Of a stretch of 64,000 nt of DNA, positions 20,259-30,756 are shown piece after piece. The stretch is from positions 1 to 64,000 of the forward strand of contig NZ_JARBEA010000006.1 in NCBI RefSeq assembly GCF_028863945.1, given 5' to 3'. The translations under genes and the position numbers were made by a program. Under the pieces are notes generated by a model. It ran no database searches. It was not told where the DNA came from and worked only from the letters and a program-made list of their open reading frames with translations. The stretch is from Jeotgalibaca caeni (GTDB lineage Bacteria > Bacillota > Bacilli > Lactobacillales > Aerococcaceae). The number at the start of each line of letters is the position of its first letter. Within the stretch, counting starts at the first letter, position 1.

Positions 20259-22043
20259 TTGAAAAATGGAAAAATAATTAAAGTTTCCGGTCCTTTAGTC
20301 ATGGCAGAAGGCATGGAGAACGCAAACATTCAAGATATTTGTCGAGTAGGAGAATTAGGCCTAATCGGTGAAATTATTGAAATGCGGAAAGATGTTGCCT
20401 CCATTCAGGTATATGAAGAGACTTCAGGTATTGGACCAGGAGAACCAGTTGTAACGACAGGAGAAGCATTGTCAGTTGAATTGGGACCTGGAATTGTTTC
20501 ACAAATGTTTGATGGGATTCAACGTCCACTGAACACATTTAAGGCCATTTCAAACAGTAATTACTTAGTACGTGGAACGCACGTAGATCCACTGGACCGG
20601 ACTAGAGAATGGGAATTTGTAGCGACCAAACAAGCTGGTGATCAAGTCGTTGCCGGCGATATCGTAGGAACCGTACAAGAAACCAAAGTTATTCAACACC
20701 GGATTATGGTGCCTTATGGCGTTGAAGGAACAATTGTTTCCATCAACAGCGGCAATTACCGTTTGGATGAAGTCGTTTATACAATCCAAACAGAAACAGA
20801 TGTTAAAGAATTTACTATGATGCAAAAATGGCCCGTACGTCGTGGTCGTCCGATTCAACAAAAATTAAATCCACATACCCCTTTGTTTACAGGGCAACGG
20901 GTTATTGATACCTTTTTCCCTATTACAAAAGGAGGATCAGCTGCTGTTCCTGGACCATTTGGAGCTGGTAAAACAGTTGTACAACACCAAATCGCTAAAT
21001 TTGCGGACGTTGATCTCGTTGTTTACGTAGGTTGCGGGGAACGTGGGAACGAAATGACCGATGTACTGAACGAGTTTCCAGAGTTGATTGACCCGAATAC
21101 TGGTGAATCGCTGATGGAACGAACCATCTTGATCGCAAATACCTCTAACATGCCCGTAGCGGCTCGTGAGGCATCCATCTATACTGGAATCACCATTGCG
21201 GAATACTTCCGTGATATGGGCTATAACGTAGCAATCATGGCAGACTCTACATCTAGATGGGCAGAAGCGTTGCGTGAAATGTCTGGTCGTTTGGAAGAAA
21301 TGCCTGGGGATGAAGGATATCCAGCATACTTGGGAAGCCGAATCGCTGAATACTACGAACGAGCTGGCCGAGTAATTGCACTTGGAAGTGAAAAACGTGA
21401 AGGAAGCATTTCTGCTATCGGTGCGGTTTCACCTCCAGGGGGAGATACTTCTGAGCCGGTTACTCAAAACACTTTGCGTGTTGTAAAAATATACTGGGCT
21501 TTGGACGCTTCCTTGGCGCAAAGACGTCACTTCCCGTCTGTAAACTGGTTAACTTCCTATTCGCTCTATAATACGGAAGTAGGTACCTATATGGATTCTC
21601 ATACAGGGACAGATTGGTCGAAAAAAGTTGAACATGCAATGAATCTCTTACAAAAAGAATCAGAACTTGAAGAAATTGTTCGTTTAGTCGGAATTGAGTC
21701 TCTATCTGAAAAAGACCGGATGACAATGGCAATTGCTGAAATGATTCGAGAAGATTTCCTTCAACAAAATGCTTTTGATGATGTAGATACTTACACGTCT
21801 CAAGAAAAACAACAATTAATGCTAGAATTGATCTTAGGTTTTGAAGAAGAAGCACGAGAAGCGATGCGTCTTGGTGCCTACTTCCAAGAAATTATGGATG
21901 GAACAGAAAACTTACGTGACCAAATTGCTCGTAGTAAGTTCATCCCAGAAAATCGCTTAGAAGAAATGAAACAAATCAAAACAGATATGAAAGAAACCCT
22001 ACGGAACATTCTTGCTGAAGGAGGAATGACGAAAAATGCTTAA
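20259..22043 (+). CDS. ntpA: V-type ATPase catalytic subunit A
   Basis: 594 residues. Hydrolyses ATP in the A3B3 head. The Walker A motif GPFGAGKT is at 232-239, the non-homologous insert of A subunits at about 115-190, and Walker B-type hydrophobic strand [13 protein letters not shown] follows. A TTG start (GGGAGGGAAC 6-10 bases upstream) is used for this highly expressed subunit. The end overlaps ntpB by 8 bases, suggesting coupled, near-equal translation of A and B. Confidence 0.96.
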   Translation: MKNGKIIKVSGPLVMAEGMENANIQDICRVGELGLIGEIIEMRKDVASIQVYEETSGIGPGEPVVTTGEALSVELGPGIVSQMFDGIQRPLNTFKAISNSNYLVRGTHVDPLDRTREWEFVATKQAGDQVVAGDIVGTVQETKVIQHRIMVPYGVEGTIVSINSGNYRLDEVVYTIQTETDVKEFTMMQKWPVRRGRPIQQKLNPHTPLFTGQRVIDTFFPITKGGSAAVPGPFGAGKTVVQHQIAKFADVDLVVYVGCGERGNEMTDVLNEFPELIDPNTGESLMERTILIANTSNMPVAAREASIYTGITIAEYFRDMGYNVAIMADSTSRWAEALREMSGRLEEMPGDEGYPAYLGSRIAEYYERAGRVIALGSEKREGSISAIGAVSPPGGDTSEPVTQNTLRVVKIYWALDASLAQRRHFPSVNWLTSYSLYNTEVGTYMDSHTGTDWSKKVEHAMNLLQKESELEEIVRLVGIESLSEKDRMTMAIAEMIREDFLQQNAFDDVDTYTSQEKQQLMLELILGFEEEAREAMRLGAYFQEIMDGTENLRDQIARSKFIPENRLEEMKQIKTDMKETLRNILAEGGMTKNA

Positions 22044-23412
22044 AGAATATAAAACTGTAACAGAAGTCGTCGGCCCTCTGATGGCTGTCGAACAAATCGA
22101 AGGGGTTAAGTTCGATGAGTTAGTTGAAATTCAAATGCAAAATGGCGAGATACGTACTGGTCAAGTTCTGGAAGTTTCTGGAGACAAGGCAATGGTACAA
22201 ATCTTTGAAGGTCCTGCAGGAATCAATATTAAAGATACAAAAGTGCGTTTCAGAGGGAAACCTCTATCGATTGATGTATCGGAAGATATGGTAGGGCGCG
22301 TATTTGATGGAATGGGACGGCCAATCGACGGCGGTCCAGATATTATTCCTGAAGCTTCCTTAGATGTGAATGGTCAACCAATCAACCCAGTGGCACGTGA
22401 CTACCCCGATGAGTTTATCCAAACGGGGATTTCTGCGATTGACCATCTGAACACATTAGTACGTGGACAAAAGCTACCCGTATTCTCTGGTTCTGGACTC
22501 CCTCATAAAGAGTTAGCTTCTCAAATTGCTCGACAAGCTACCGTGCTAAACAGCGATGAAAACTTTGCTGTTGTATTTTGTGCAATGGGAATTACGTTTG
22601 AAGAAGCTGAATATTTCATGAACGATTTCCGTGAAACTGGAGCAATTGATCGTTCTGTTATGTTTGTAAACTTAGCAGATGATCCGGCTATCGAGCGGAT
22701 TGCTACTCCTAAAATGGCTTTGACCGTTGCAGAATACCTGGCCTTCGAAAAAGGAATGCATGTACTCGTAATCTTGACAGATATGACAAACTACTGTGAA
22801 GCTTTACGTGAAATTTCTGCAGCAAGAAGAGAAGTACCTGGACGTCGTGGTTATCCTGGTTACTTGTATACCAATTTATCCACCTTGTATGAACGTGCAG
22901 GGCGTTTAATTGGTCGCAAAGGATCGGTAACGCAAATTCCAATCCTATCCATGCCAGAAGATGACATTACGCATCCAATTCCTGACTTGACCGGTTATAT
23001 CACAGAGGGACAAATTATCCTTTCTCGTGATCTATACAATGCCGGTGTGAAACCACCGATTGATGTTCTTCCTTCCTTGTCTCGTTTGAAGGATAAAGGA
23101 ACAGGACCGGGCAAAACGCGTGAAGACCATGCAGCTACAATGAACCAGTTGTTTGCGGCTTATGCGGAAGGAAAACAAGCAAAAGAGTTGGCAGTAATCT
23201 TAGGTGAATCAGCTCTTTCACCAGTTGATAAACTGTATGTAGAGTTTACCAATCGTTTTGAGGAAGAGTACGTTAACCAAGGCTTCTACACGAATCGTAC
23301 GATTCAAGAAACATTGGACTTAGGTTGGAAATTATTGTCCATTCTGCCGCGTACTGAATTGAAACGAATTAAGAATGAGATGATTGAAGCGTTCATGCCG
23401 GAAGGAGAGTAA
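22036..23412 (+). CDS. ntpB: V-type ATPase regulatory subunit B
   Basis: 458 residues, normal length. Same fold as NtpA but without a P-loop; the equivalent region reads [10 protein letters not shown]. It completes the nucleotide sites at A-B interfaces. Conserved [14 protein letters not shown] and [13 protein letters not shown] segments are present. It starts inside ntpA. Confidence 0.96.
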   Translation: MLKEYKTVTEVVGPLMAVEQIEGVKFDELVEIQMQNGEIRTGQVLEVSGDKAMVQIFEGPAGINIKDTKVRFRGKPLSIDVSEDMVGRVFDGMGRPIDGGPDIIPEASLDVNGQPINPVARDYPDEFIQTGISAIDHLNTLVRGQKLPVFSGSGLPHKELASQIARQATVLNSDENFAVVFCAMGITFEEAEYFMNDFRETGAIDRSVMFVNLADDPAIERIATPKMALTVAEYLAFEKGMHVLVILTDMTNYCEALREISAARREVPGRRGYPGYLYTNLSTLYERAGRLIGRKGSVTQIPILSMPEDDITHPIPDLTGYITEGQIILSRDLYNAGVKPPIDVLPSLSRLKDKGTGPGKTREDHAATMNQLFAAYAEGKQAKELAVILGESALSPVDKLYVEFTNRFEEEYVNQGFYTNRTIQETLDLGWKLLSILPRTELKRIKNEMIEAFMPEGE

Positions 23413-23416
23413 TCCG

Positions 23417-24049
23417 ATGGCCCGATTAAATGTGAAACCGACCCGGATGGAGCTGTCGAACTTAAAAGATCGACTACAGCTTTCTACCCGGGGACATAAG
23501 CTCCTAAAAGATAAGCAAGATGAGTTGATGCGTCAGTTTATTTCTCTAATTAAGAAGAACAATCAACTTCGTGATGAAGTGGAGCAGCAATTAACAGAAT
23601 CCATGCGTGAATTCGTAGTAGCGAAATCTTTAATCAATGAATCATTTATTGAAGAGCTATTCGTTGGTGCGGAAACGAATGTGGAACTAAACATTCATGA
23701 AAGAAACATCATGAGTGTCATTGTGCCGCAAATGGATTTTGAAGTGAAAGAAGCAGAGGTTTCTTCTGATATTCAATACGGCTACTTGAATTCAAGCAGT
23801 GAACTGGATAATGCAATCGAACGAATCGAAGGAGTCTTGCCTAAATTGCTGGAATTAAGCGAAGTAGAGAAAACCTGCCAGCTGATGGCAGATGAAATTG
23901 AAAAAACCAGAAGACGCGTAAATGCACTAGAATATCGAATGATTCCTCAACTACAAGAAACCATTCGCTATATCCAAATGAAACTAGAAGAAAATGAACG
24001 TTCTTCGATCGTTCGAATGATGAAAGTCAAGGATATGGGAATCAGCTAA
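23417..24049 (+). CDS. ntpD: V-type ATPase central shaft subunit D
   Basis: 210 residues, the same length as E. hirae NtpD. N- and C-terminal helices form the rotating coiled-coil shaft inside the head. [20 protein letters not shown] is characteristic. An 11-codon longer start lies within ntpB, but GGAGAG sits 8 bases before the chosen ATG. Last gene of the operon; the ntpH and ntpJ genes of E. hirae are absent. Confidence 0.94.
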   Translation: MARLNVKPTRMELSNLKDRLQLSTRGHKLLKDKQDELMRQFISLIKKNNQLRDEVEQQLTESMREFVVAKSLINESFIEELFVGAETNVELNIHERNIMSVIVPQMDFEVKEAEVSSDIQYGYLNSSSELDNAIERIEGVLPKLLELSEVEKTCQLMADEIEKTRRRVNALEYRMIPQLQETIRYIQMKLEENERSSIVRMMKVKDMGIS

Positions 24050-24059
24050 AGATTATAAG

Positions 24060-24089
24060 AAAGGCGGGAGTAATGTCCTGCCTTTTCTT
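24060..24089 (+). terminator. Rho-independent terminator after ntpD
   Basis: AAGGCGGGA (24061-24069) pairs with TCCTGCCTT (24076-24084), one mismatch, followed by TTCTT. Confidence 0.85.
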
Positions 24090-24167
24090 ATTATGTTCTA
24101 TTAAATGAAAAGAAAATGAAAATTTATTGTGAATCTAGTCCGTTGAGTTTTCTCTTTGACTTATTTG

Positions 24168-24176
24168 TGTTACACT
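24168..24176 (+). promoter_or_regulatory. gmk promoter, extended -10
   Basis: TGTTACACT is a TGn-extended -10, about 60 bases before the ATG. A small hairpin ATGGC/GCCAT follows at 24191-24205 in the leader. Confidence 0.5.
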
Positions 24177-24238
24177 AATTGGAAACAAAAATGGCGAAGA
24201 GCCATGGGTTAGATTATAGATGGATGGTGGGTTAACGA

Positions 24239-24850
24239 ATGACCGAAAAGGGTTTATTAATCGTTTTATCGGGACCTTCAGGTGTAGGTAAAGGAACCGT
24301 TAGAGAAGCGATTTTTTCACAAGGAGAACGCGAATTCATGTACTCAATTTCTGCAACAACACGGAATAAACGTGTCGGTGAAGTGGACGGAGTAGATTAT
24401 TTCTTTAAGACAAAAGAAGAATTCGAACAAATGATTGAAAAGCGGGAATTGCTTGAATATACCGAGTATGTAGGAAATTATTACGGAACGCCAATCGATT
24501 ATGTGCAAAAAACATTAGACTCTGGAAAAGACATTTTCTTGGAAATTGAAGTTCAAGGCGCTATGCAAGTGAAAGAGCGCATGCCAGATGGAATTTTCAT
24601 TTTCTTGACACCGCCGGATATGACTGAGTTAGAGGCTCGTATTCAAAATCGTGGGACAGATGAATCCCCAGCAATTCGCCAACGGATGGAAAAAGCCGTT
24701 GAAGAGTTAAATTTAATGCGTTATTATGATTATGCGGTAGAAAATGACACCGTTGAAAATGCCGTTAAAAAAGTTTTAGCAATTATTCAAAGTGAACATC
24801 TAAAAGTTTCTCGTATCCTCGAATCGAAAGAAAAACCAGAAAAGGAGTGA
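24239..24850 (+). CDS. gmk: Guanylate kinase
   Basis: 203 residues. Phosphorylates GMP to GDP. P-loop [10 protein letters not shown] near residues 11-20, and the GMP-binding [18 protein letters not shown] segment. It starts the gmk-rpoZ-priA-fmt-rsmB-stp-prkC-rsgA-rpe-thiN gene string common in Firmicutes. GGTGGG lies about 7 bases before the ATG. Confidence 0.96.
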   Translation: MTEKGLLIVLSGPSGVGKGTVREAIFSQGEREFMYSISATTRNKRVGEVDGVDYFFKTKEEFEQMIEKRELLEYTEYVGNYYGTPIDYVQKTLDSGKDIFLEIEVQGAMQVKERMPDGIFIFLTPPDMTELEARIQNRGTDESPAIRQRMEKAVEELNLMRYYDYAVENDTVENAVKKVLAIIQSEHLKVSRILESKEKPEKE

Positions 24851-24857
24851 TGAGAAA

Positions 24858-25055
24858 ATGATGCTATATCCATCAATTGATAAATTATTACATCAAGTTG
24901 ATTCCAAATATTCAATGGTTATTCTAGCTGCAAAGCGTGCTCATGAGCTACACAACCAAGCAGAACCATTAGTAGAAGAATACAAGTCCCATAAACACGT
25001 CGGTCGTGCTCTAGAAGAGATTGCAGCTGGTGAAATTAAGATTCAGAAAGACTAA
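24858..25055 (+). CDS. rpoZ: RNA polymerase omega subunit
   Basis: 65 residues with the YPSIDKLL start, the [13 protein letters not shown] helix and the [13 protein letters not shown] motif of omega. It assists RNA polymerase assembly. Located 7 bases after gmk behind AAGGAGTGA. Two successive ATG codons are available; either gives essentially the same protein. Confidence 0.95.
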   Translation: MMLYPSIDKLLHQVDSKYSMVILAAKRAHELHNQAEPLVEEYKSHKHVGRALEEIAAGEIKIQKD

Positions 25056-25072
25056 ATAAACCATAAAAAGAG

Positions 25073-25112
25073 AAACTGCTGTTTTTGACTATCAAAAGCG
25101 GCAGTTTTTCCT
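25073..25112 (+). terminator. Rho-independent terminator after rpoZ
   Basis: AAACTGC (25073-25079) pairs with GCAGTTT (25101-25107), with an inner TTTTG/CAAAA stem and a T-rich tail. Confidence 0.88.
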
Positions 25113-25206
25113 TTTTTGTATGAAATGAGAAATAAAAATAAGGAAGACTTTATTATTGATATCTAGTAAAATGAATAATGGAAACACTAGCGAAGGAGGA
25201 AAAATT

Positions 25207-27615
25207 TTGAAGCAAGTTGCAAAAGTAGTAGTGGACGTTCCTGTTATGCAGACGAATAAACCATTCGATTACCAAATTCCTCCTGAACTCGTAAATCAGT
25301 TAGAAAAAGGGATGCGAGTGGAAGTACCTTTTGGCCCGCGTCATATTCAAGGATTTATCGTTGATATTGTCGACCATTCCAGTTTCGATGGTGATCTAAA
25401 GGAAATTATTCGACCGCTCGATTTGGAACCTGTATTAAATGAAGAATTATTAGCATTAGGCGAAGACATGGCAGATTCAGTCTATGCCTTTCGCATTCAC
25501 TGTTACCAAACCATGCTTCCTCCCGTAATGAAAGCAAAATACGAAAAAGAATTTTACCTGACGGATGAGTTTGATGAAAAATCATTGGAAGAGCTGTTTG
25601 AAGGAGCGGAGAGTCTATCATGGGACCGAGCTGTTGAAAGAAACGCCATTCCCCAGTTGCTGAAGTGGCGGAAAGAAGGGCTCGTTGATATTCGCTACAT
25701 CGTTAAGAATCAAGCCAAGGTCAAAAAAGTAAAAGGCTATCGTGCATCCTTAGATTGGGAACAGTTGGAAGAAGAGTTAGCTGGACTCTCCAAAAATGCG
25801 AAGAAACAAAAAAAATTACTACAGGCGATCGCAGAACGAGAAGGCGAAGTACTGACTGCCAAAGAGTTTAAGGAACAGTATGATCTCTCGACACAAACCT
25901 TACAAGTGGGTGTGGAGAAGAAATGGCTGCAAGAAGTAGAACGAGAAGTGTATCGTGATCCTATGTCTTCGTATACCTTTGAAAAAACAGAAGCCAAAGT
26001 TCTAAATGATGGACAAGCCCAAGCTTTCGAACAAATGAAAGCCGCAATCGATGAGAACCGCCATGAAGTATTTTTACTGAAAGGCATCACCGGTAGTGGG
26101 AAGACGGAAGTCTATATGCAATTGATTGGTGAAGTACTAGGAAAAGGTAAAACAGCTCTGATGCTTGTTCCAGAAATTGCCCTCACTCCTCAAATGGTTC
26201 ATCAATTCAAAGGACGTTTCGGTGAGAATGTTGCGGTTATGCATAGTGGTCTTTCCGCGGGTGAAAAGTACGATGAATGGCGGAAGATTAAACGTGGCGA
26301 AGCGAATGTTGTGGTCGGTGCTCGGTCTTCCATTTTTTCACCTGTAGGAAATTTAGGTATCGTGATTATTGATGAAGAACACGAAACGACCTATAAACAG
26401 GAAGAGAATCCAAAATATCATGCACGGAATGTTGCGATTCACCGCGGAACCTATCATCAATGTCCAGTTGTTCTAGGGAGTGCAACGCCGTCATTAGAAT
26501 CCAGATCACGCGCTAAGAAGAATGTTTATACACTGCTGGAATTGACCGAGCGTGCGAATCAATTGGACTTGCCAGAAGTTCAAGTGATTGATATGCGGGA
26601 TGAGTTTCAAGATAATAACCGCGGGAACTTTTCTCGTATTTTGCAGGATAAAATAAATGATCGAATCGCAAAAAAAGAGCAAACCGTATTACTATTGAAC
26701 CGTCGCGGGTATTCTTCCTTTATCATGTGCCGCGATTGTGGGTTTGTATTGGAGTGCCCAAATTGCGACATCAGCTTGACATTCCACATGGATAATAAAG
26801 AAATGAAGTGTCATTACTGCGGTCACCAAGAAGCTGTGCCGCATCATTGTCCAAAATGTCGGAGCCATCAGTTCCGTTACTACGGTACCGGTACGCAGAA
26901 GATTGAGAAAGAATTAAACCAACTATTCCCGACGGCGCGTATTATTCGGATGGATGTCGATACAACGCGTAAGAAAGGGGCTCATGAGAAGTTATTGTCT
27001 GCCTTTGGAAAAGGGGAAGCTGATATTCTCTTGGGCACGCAGATGATTGCGAAAGGCCTGGACTTTCCGAATGTAACACTAGTTGGTGTTATTAACGCGG
27101 ATACGTCCCTGAGCTTACCGGACTTTCGTTCGTCTGAAAAAACCTTCCAACTTCTTACACAAGTGAGTGGCCGGGCAGGTCGTTCTACCTTAAAAGGAGA
27201 AGTGGTCGTTCAAACTTTTAATCCCGATCACTATGCCATACGCTATGCACAAAGGCATAACTATGATGGATTCTTCCTTCAGGAAATGGCGCTTAGACAT
27301 CAAGGCGGCTATCCACCATACTATTTCACAACCCAAGTAACCGTAAGTGACTTGGACGAAAAAAAAGCCCAAGCAAAGATTTACGAGATTAATGCACTAA
27401 TCAGGAAGTCAATGGGAGAACAAACGATTGTGCTTGGACCTTCCAAGAGTTCCATTGCCAAAATGAATAACCGTTACTATTTTCAGATTTTAATCAAGTA
27501 TAAAAAAGAACCACATTTACATGCGGTTTTGAAAAAGATACTGGATGATTCCCAGCAAGAAAATGCAAAAGGATTATATATCTCGATTGATACCGAGCCG
27601 ATTAATTTCTTCTAA
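25207..27615 (+). CDS. priA: Primosomal replication-restart helicase PriA
   Basis: 802 residues. Restarts stalled replication forks. Order: N-terminal DNA-binding domain, helicase with Walker A GITGSGKTEV and DEEH box, then zinc-binding cysteines (CRDCG, CPNC, CHYCG, CPKC at about residues 504-556). A TTG start is used: AAGGAGG lies 7 bases upstream and the protein then begins MKQVAKVVVDVPV like the family. An upstream in-frame TTG has no ribosome site. Confidence 0.95.
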   Translation: MKQVAKVVVDVPVMQTNKPFDYQIPPELVNQLEKGMRVEVPFGPRHIQGFIVDIVDHSSFDGDLKEIIRPLDLEPVLNEELLALGEDMADSVYAFRIHCYQTMLPPVMKAKYEKEFYLTDEFDEKSLEELFEGAESLSWDRAVERNAIPQLLKWRKEGLVDIRYIVKNQAKVKKVKGYRASLDWEQLEEELAGLSKNAKKQKKLLQAIAEREGEVLTAKEFKEQYDLSTQTLQVGVEKKWLQEVEREVYRDPMSSYTFEKTEAKVLNDGQAQAFEQMKAAIDENRHEVFLLKGITGSGKTEVYMQLIGEVLGKGKTALMLVPEIALTPQMVHQFKGRFGENVAVMHSGLSAGEKYDEWRKIKRGEANVVVGARSSIFSPVGNLGIVIIDEEHETTYKQEENPKYHARNVAIHRGTYHQCPVVLGSATPSLESRSRAKKNVYTLLELTERANQLDLPEVQVIDMRDEFQDNNRGNFSRILQDKINDRIAKKEQTVLLLNRRGYSSFIMCRDCGFVLECPNCDISLTFHMDNKEMKCHYCGHQEAVPHHCPKCRSHQFRYYGTGTQKIEKELNQLFPTARIIRMDVDTTRKKGAHEKLLSAFGKGEADILLGTQMIAKGLDFPNVTLVGVINADTSLSLPDFRSSEKTFQLLTQVSGRAGRSTLKGEVVVQTFNPDHYAIRYAQRHNYDGFFLQEMALRHQGGYPPYYFTTQVTVSDLDEKKAQAKIYEINALIRKSMGEQTIVLGPSKSSIAKMNNRYYFQILIKYKKEPHLHAVLKKILDDSQQENAKGLYISIDTEPINFF

Positions 27616-27634
27616 TGTGAAGAAGGCTGATTTG

Positions 27635-27683
27635 AAAGGAGAGAAGGTGCCGTGCTTCCAGACGGAAGAACGGCACCGAAACA
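27635..27683 (+). promoter_or_regulatory. fmt ribosome binding site with intervening 13-bp hairpin
   Basis: The only good Shine-Dalgarno, AAAGGAG (27635-27641), lies 42 bases before the fmt ATG. Between them is a hairpin: GGTGCCGT (27646-27653) / ACGGCACC (27670-27677), then CTTCC (27655-27659) / GGAAG (27664-27668), loop AGAC, one G/A mismatch. Folded, it leaves 4 + 6 bases, a normal spacing of 10. Confidence 0.7.
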
Positions 27684-28625
27684 ATGAAACGAATTATCTT
27701 TATGGGGACACCTGGTTTTTCTGTTCCGATTCTAGAAGCACTATGTGAAAGTGAATATGAAGTAATTGCTGTCGTTACACAGCCAGACCGTCCAGTTGGT
27801 CGTAAGCGGGTATTGACTCCGACACCCGTTAAAGAGGCAGCGGTAGCAAGGAATATCCCCGTTTATCAACCAGAAAAACTATCTGGTTCAAAAGAATTGG
27901 ACAAGTTGATTGCCTTGAAGCCGGATTTGATTGTGACGGCAGCGTACGGACAATTTTTGCCAACCAAGTTGCTCAAAGCACCAGTTCATCGTTCCATTAA
28001 TGTTCATGCTTCTTTGTTGCCAAAGTACCGTGGTGGGGCGCCGGTCCACTATGCCATCATAGATGGAGAGAAAGAAACCGGAATTTCCATTATGTATATG
28101 GAGAAGAAGATGGATGCAGGAGCTATTTTGGCTCAGAGAAGGATTCCGATTGAATCGAATGACGATGTCGCTTCTATGTTTGAAAAGTTAAGCTTACTGG
28201 GCAGAGACTTGCTGATGGAGACTTTGCCAGCTCTATTTGCTGGAGAAATCACACCAGTCGAGCAAGAAGAAGAGAAGGTTACGTTTTCACCGAATATCAA
28301 ACCAGAAGAAGAACGCATTGACTGGCAGAAAACTGCGACTCAAATTGCGAATCAAGTTCGAGGGATGCGTCCGTGGCCGGTTGCTCACGCCTACTTAGAC
28401 GGAGGACGTTGCAAAATTTGGCAAGCTGAAGCAGTAGAAGACCGTTCTGCCAGCTCCCCTGGTACGATTGTAGACTTTGACAAGCATGCCATTTATGTAG
28501 CGTGTGGAGAACAAACCGTTTTGAAAATCACAGAATTACAGCCTGCTGGCAAGAAACAGATGTCCGCAACGAACTTCATTAATGGAGTCGACATGACGGC
28601 GATCCAACAGATAGGATTTGAATAA
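27684..28625 (+). CDS. fmt: Methionyl-tRNA formyltransferase
   Basis: 313 residues, normal length. Formylates initiator Met-tRNA. The start MKRIIFMGTPGFSVPILEAL, the catalytic region INVHASLLPKYRGGAPVHYA (Asn, His) and the C-terminal tRNA-binding domain are all typical. The position of the start is fixed by the family N-terminus, although no Shine-Dalgarno directly precedes it. Confidence 0.95.
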   Translation: MKRIIFMGTPGFSVPILEALCESEYEVIAVVTQPDRPVGRKRVLTPTPVKEAAVARNIPVYQPEKLSGSKELDKLIALKPDLIVTAAYGQFLPTKLLKAPVHRSINVHASLLPKYRGGAPVHYAIIDGEKETGISIMYMEKKMDAGAILAQRRIPIESNDDVASMFEKLSLLGRDLLMETLPALFAGEITPVEQEEEKVTFSPNIKPEEERIDWQKTATQIANQVRGMRPWPVAHAYLDGGRCKIWQAEAVEDRSASSPGTIVDFDKHAIYVACGEQTVLKITELQPAGKKQMSATNFINGVDMTAIQQIGFE

Positions 28626-28626
28626 A

Positions 28627-30006
28627 ATGGCTCGTAAAAAAAACAATAAAATTACGCACTCTCCTCGCTATTTAGCGATGGAAGTGCTACAGGCAATTGA
28701 GACAGAGGGCGCTTATTCCAACCTTTTGTTGAATGCAACCATTGAGAAAGAAACCCTGTCCGTTCAAGATGCAGGGCTTCTGACAGAATTGGTGTACGGG
28801 GTAACGCAGCGACGATTGGCTCTTGATTACGGACTATCACTATTTATCCAAAAACCTCAGAAAATGGAGAAGTGGGTCCTCAATTTATTGCGCCTGTCGG
28901 TCTACCAAATGGTTTACTTGGATAAAATTCCTGATCATGCCATTTTGTATGATGCGGTAGAAATTGCTAAGGACAAAGGTCATGCAGGAATCGTGAAGCT
29001 GGTAAATGGAATTTTACGAAACGTTCAACGAAAAGACTTGAAAGACCCGGCAACAATTGAGAAGCCAAACGAAAGACTAAGTGTTCAAGCGAGTGTACCA
29101 GTATGGCTCGTTGATTACTTCACGGAACAAAATGGTTTTGAAAAAACAGAAAAAATGCTGCTCTCGTTACTCGAGAAGCCTTTCATTGCCCTGCGGATTC
29201 AAAATCCTGATGAGATAGACCAAATCATGGACGACTTAAAAGAAGAGGGCGTTGAAACTGTAAAAAGTCCGCTTTCTCCAGTTGGACTACGAGTCATAAC
29301 GGGACGAGTAACACACACGGCTCCCTTTAGAGAAGGGAAAATCACCATTCAAGATGAATCTAGCCAGCTAGTAGCTTTATTGGGTGGAGTGAAGGAACAA
29401 GACCATATCCTTGATGCTTGTGCGGCTCCGGGTGGAAAAACAATGCACATGGCCAGTTTCTTAGATGAGGAAAAGGGCGGGGTGGTTCATGCCCTAGATA
29501 TCCATGAGCATAAAATTAATTTGATCGAACAAAACGCGACACGTATGAATGTATCCAATCGAGTGAGAACTCATTTGTTAGACGCAAAAGAAGTAGCTTC
29601 CCAGTTCGAGCCCGCTTCGTTTGATGTCATTTTTGTAGATGCTCCCTGTTCTGGTCTCGGGCTGATGAGAAGAAAGCCTGAAATCAAATACGGCGTCCAA
29701 AGAGAGGCCATCGAAGCCCTGCACAAGGAACAGTTACAAATCTTAACAGCAGTCGAGCCTTTGCTGAAGCAAGGCGGACGCCTGGTTTATAGTACGTGTA
29801 CGTTAGCCCGAACAGAAAACCAACAAACAGTAGAAGCCTTTTTAGAGCAACACCAAAATATGCAGCTAAAACCAGTGGATGCAACTCTCTTGCCGAATGA
29901 AATAGTAACCGAGAAAGGCCAAATCCAGATTTATCCGGATGACTTCACGACGGATGGCTTCTTTATCTGCGTGATGGAAAAGCTGAGTAGTAGAGGAGAA
30001 GAATAA
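28627..30006 (+). CDS. rsmB: 16S rRNA (cytosine-967-C5)-methyltransferase
   Basis: 459 residues. N-terminal NusB-like RNA-binding domain (about 15-140), then a SAM-dependent methyltransferase with DACAAPGGKT and catalytic cysteines in DAPCSGLG and STCT. It starts one base after the fmt stop. A TTG three codons upstream is also open, but lies within fmt and has no better site. Upstream AGGA is weak, so coupling to fmt translation is likely. Confidence 0.94.
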   Translation: MARKKNNKITHSPRYLAMEVLQAIETEGAYSNLLLNATIEKETLSVQDAGLLTELVYGVTQRRLALDYGLSLFIQKPQKMEKWVLNLLRLSVYQMVYLDKIPDHAILYDAVEIAKDKGHAGIVKLVNGILRNVQRKDLKDPATIEKPNERLSVQASVPVWLVDYFTEQNGFEKTEKMLLSLLEKPFIALRIQNPDEIDQIMDDLKEEGVETVKSPLSPVGLRVITGRVTHTAPFREGKITIQDESSQLVALLGGVKEQDHILDACAAPGGKTMHMASFLDEEKGGVVHALDIHEHKINLIEQNATRMNVSNRVRTHLLDAKEVASQFEPASFDVIFVDAPCSGLGLMRRKPEIKYGVQREAIEALHKEQLQILTAVEPLLKQGGRLVYSTCTLARTENQQTVEAFLEQHQNMQLKPVDATLLPNEIVTEKGQIQIYPDDFTTDGFFICVMEKLSSRGEE

Positions 30007-30010
30007 CACG

Positions 30011-30754
30011 ATGCAGATTGCTTATGGAAGTGACATAGGAAAGAATCGATCAATGAATGAAGATTATGTGAGTTGGTTCAAGAATCAACAGAATCAGCCG
30101 TTGATGCTGATTTGTGATGGTATGGGTGGACACCAAGCAGGAGACGTAGCAAGTGAGATGGCCGTCTCACACTTGGGCGAAGCATGGAAGAAAACTTCTT
30201 TTTCCCAAGCAGAGTCCGTTTCTTCCTGGTTCTTAACGACCATTCAAAAGGTAAATCAGTTAATATTCCAAAAATCACTCGATTTCGTTGACTTAGATGG
30301 CATGGGAACAACACTTGTTGCTGCTGCAGTAGTTGCAGGAGAATTGGTGGTAGCGCATATTGGCGATAGCCGTGCCTATTTATACCGCAATTATCAACTC
30401 AAACAATTAACGGAAGACCATTCCCTCGTGAATGAGTTAGTAAAATCTGGGGAATTATCTGAAACGGAAGCAAAAAACCATCCCCAAAAGAACATCGTCA
30501 CTCGTTCAATGGGAAATAGAGAAAAAATTCAAATTGATCTGACTTCTGTCCCTATCAAAAAGAATGACTTTTTGGTTCTTTGTACAGACGGCTTGTCGAA
30601 TTTGGTGGATGAAGAAGGGCTGAAACGTGTGCTCAAAGATTGGATGAGCTTGCCTGATAAAGTAACAAAACTAATCGAAATGGCTAATGAAGCAGGGGGA
30701 TCAGATAATATATCTGTTTTAATCGCTCATTTCATCGAAAAAGAGGAGGGATAA
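30011..30754 (+). CDS. stp: PP2C-type serine/threonine protein phosphatase
   Basis: 247 residues. Metal-dependent phosphatase that opposes PrkC. All PP2C motifs are visible: GSDIGKNRSMNEDY, ICDGMGGHQAGDVAS, GMGTTL, AHIGDSRAYLYR, TEDHSLVNELV, CTDGLSNLV and GGSDNISV. It sits 4 bases after rsmB and 2 bases before prkC, a near-universal pairing in Firmicutes. Targets are probably cell wall and division proteins. Confidence 0.95.
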   Translation: MQIAYGSDIGKNRSMNEDYVSWFKNQQNQPLMLICDGMGGHQAGDVASEMAVSHLGEAWKKTSFSQAESVSSWFLTTIQKVNQLIFQKSLDFVDLDGMGTTLVAAAVVAGELVVAHIGDSRAYLYRNYQLKQLTEDHSLVNELVKSGELSETEAKNHPQKNIVTRSMGNREKIQIDLTSVPIKKNDFLVLCTDGLSNLVDEEGLKRVLKDWMSLPDKVTKLIEMANEAGGSDNISVLIAHFIEKEEG

Positions 30755-30756
30755 AG

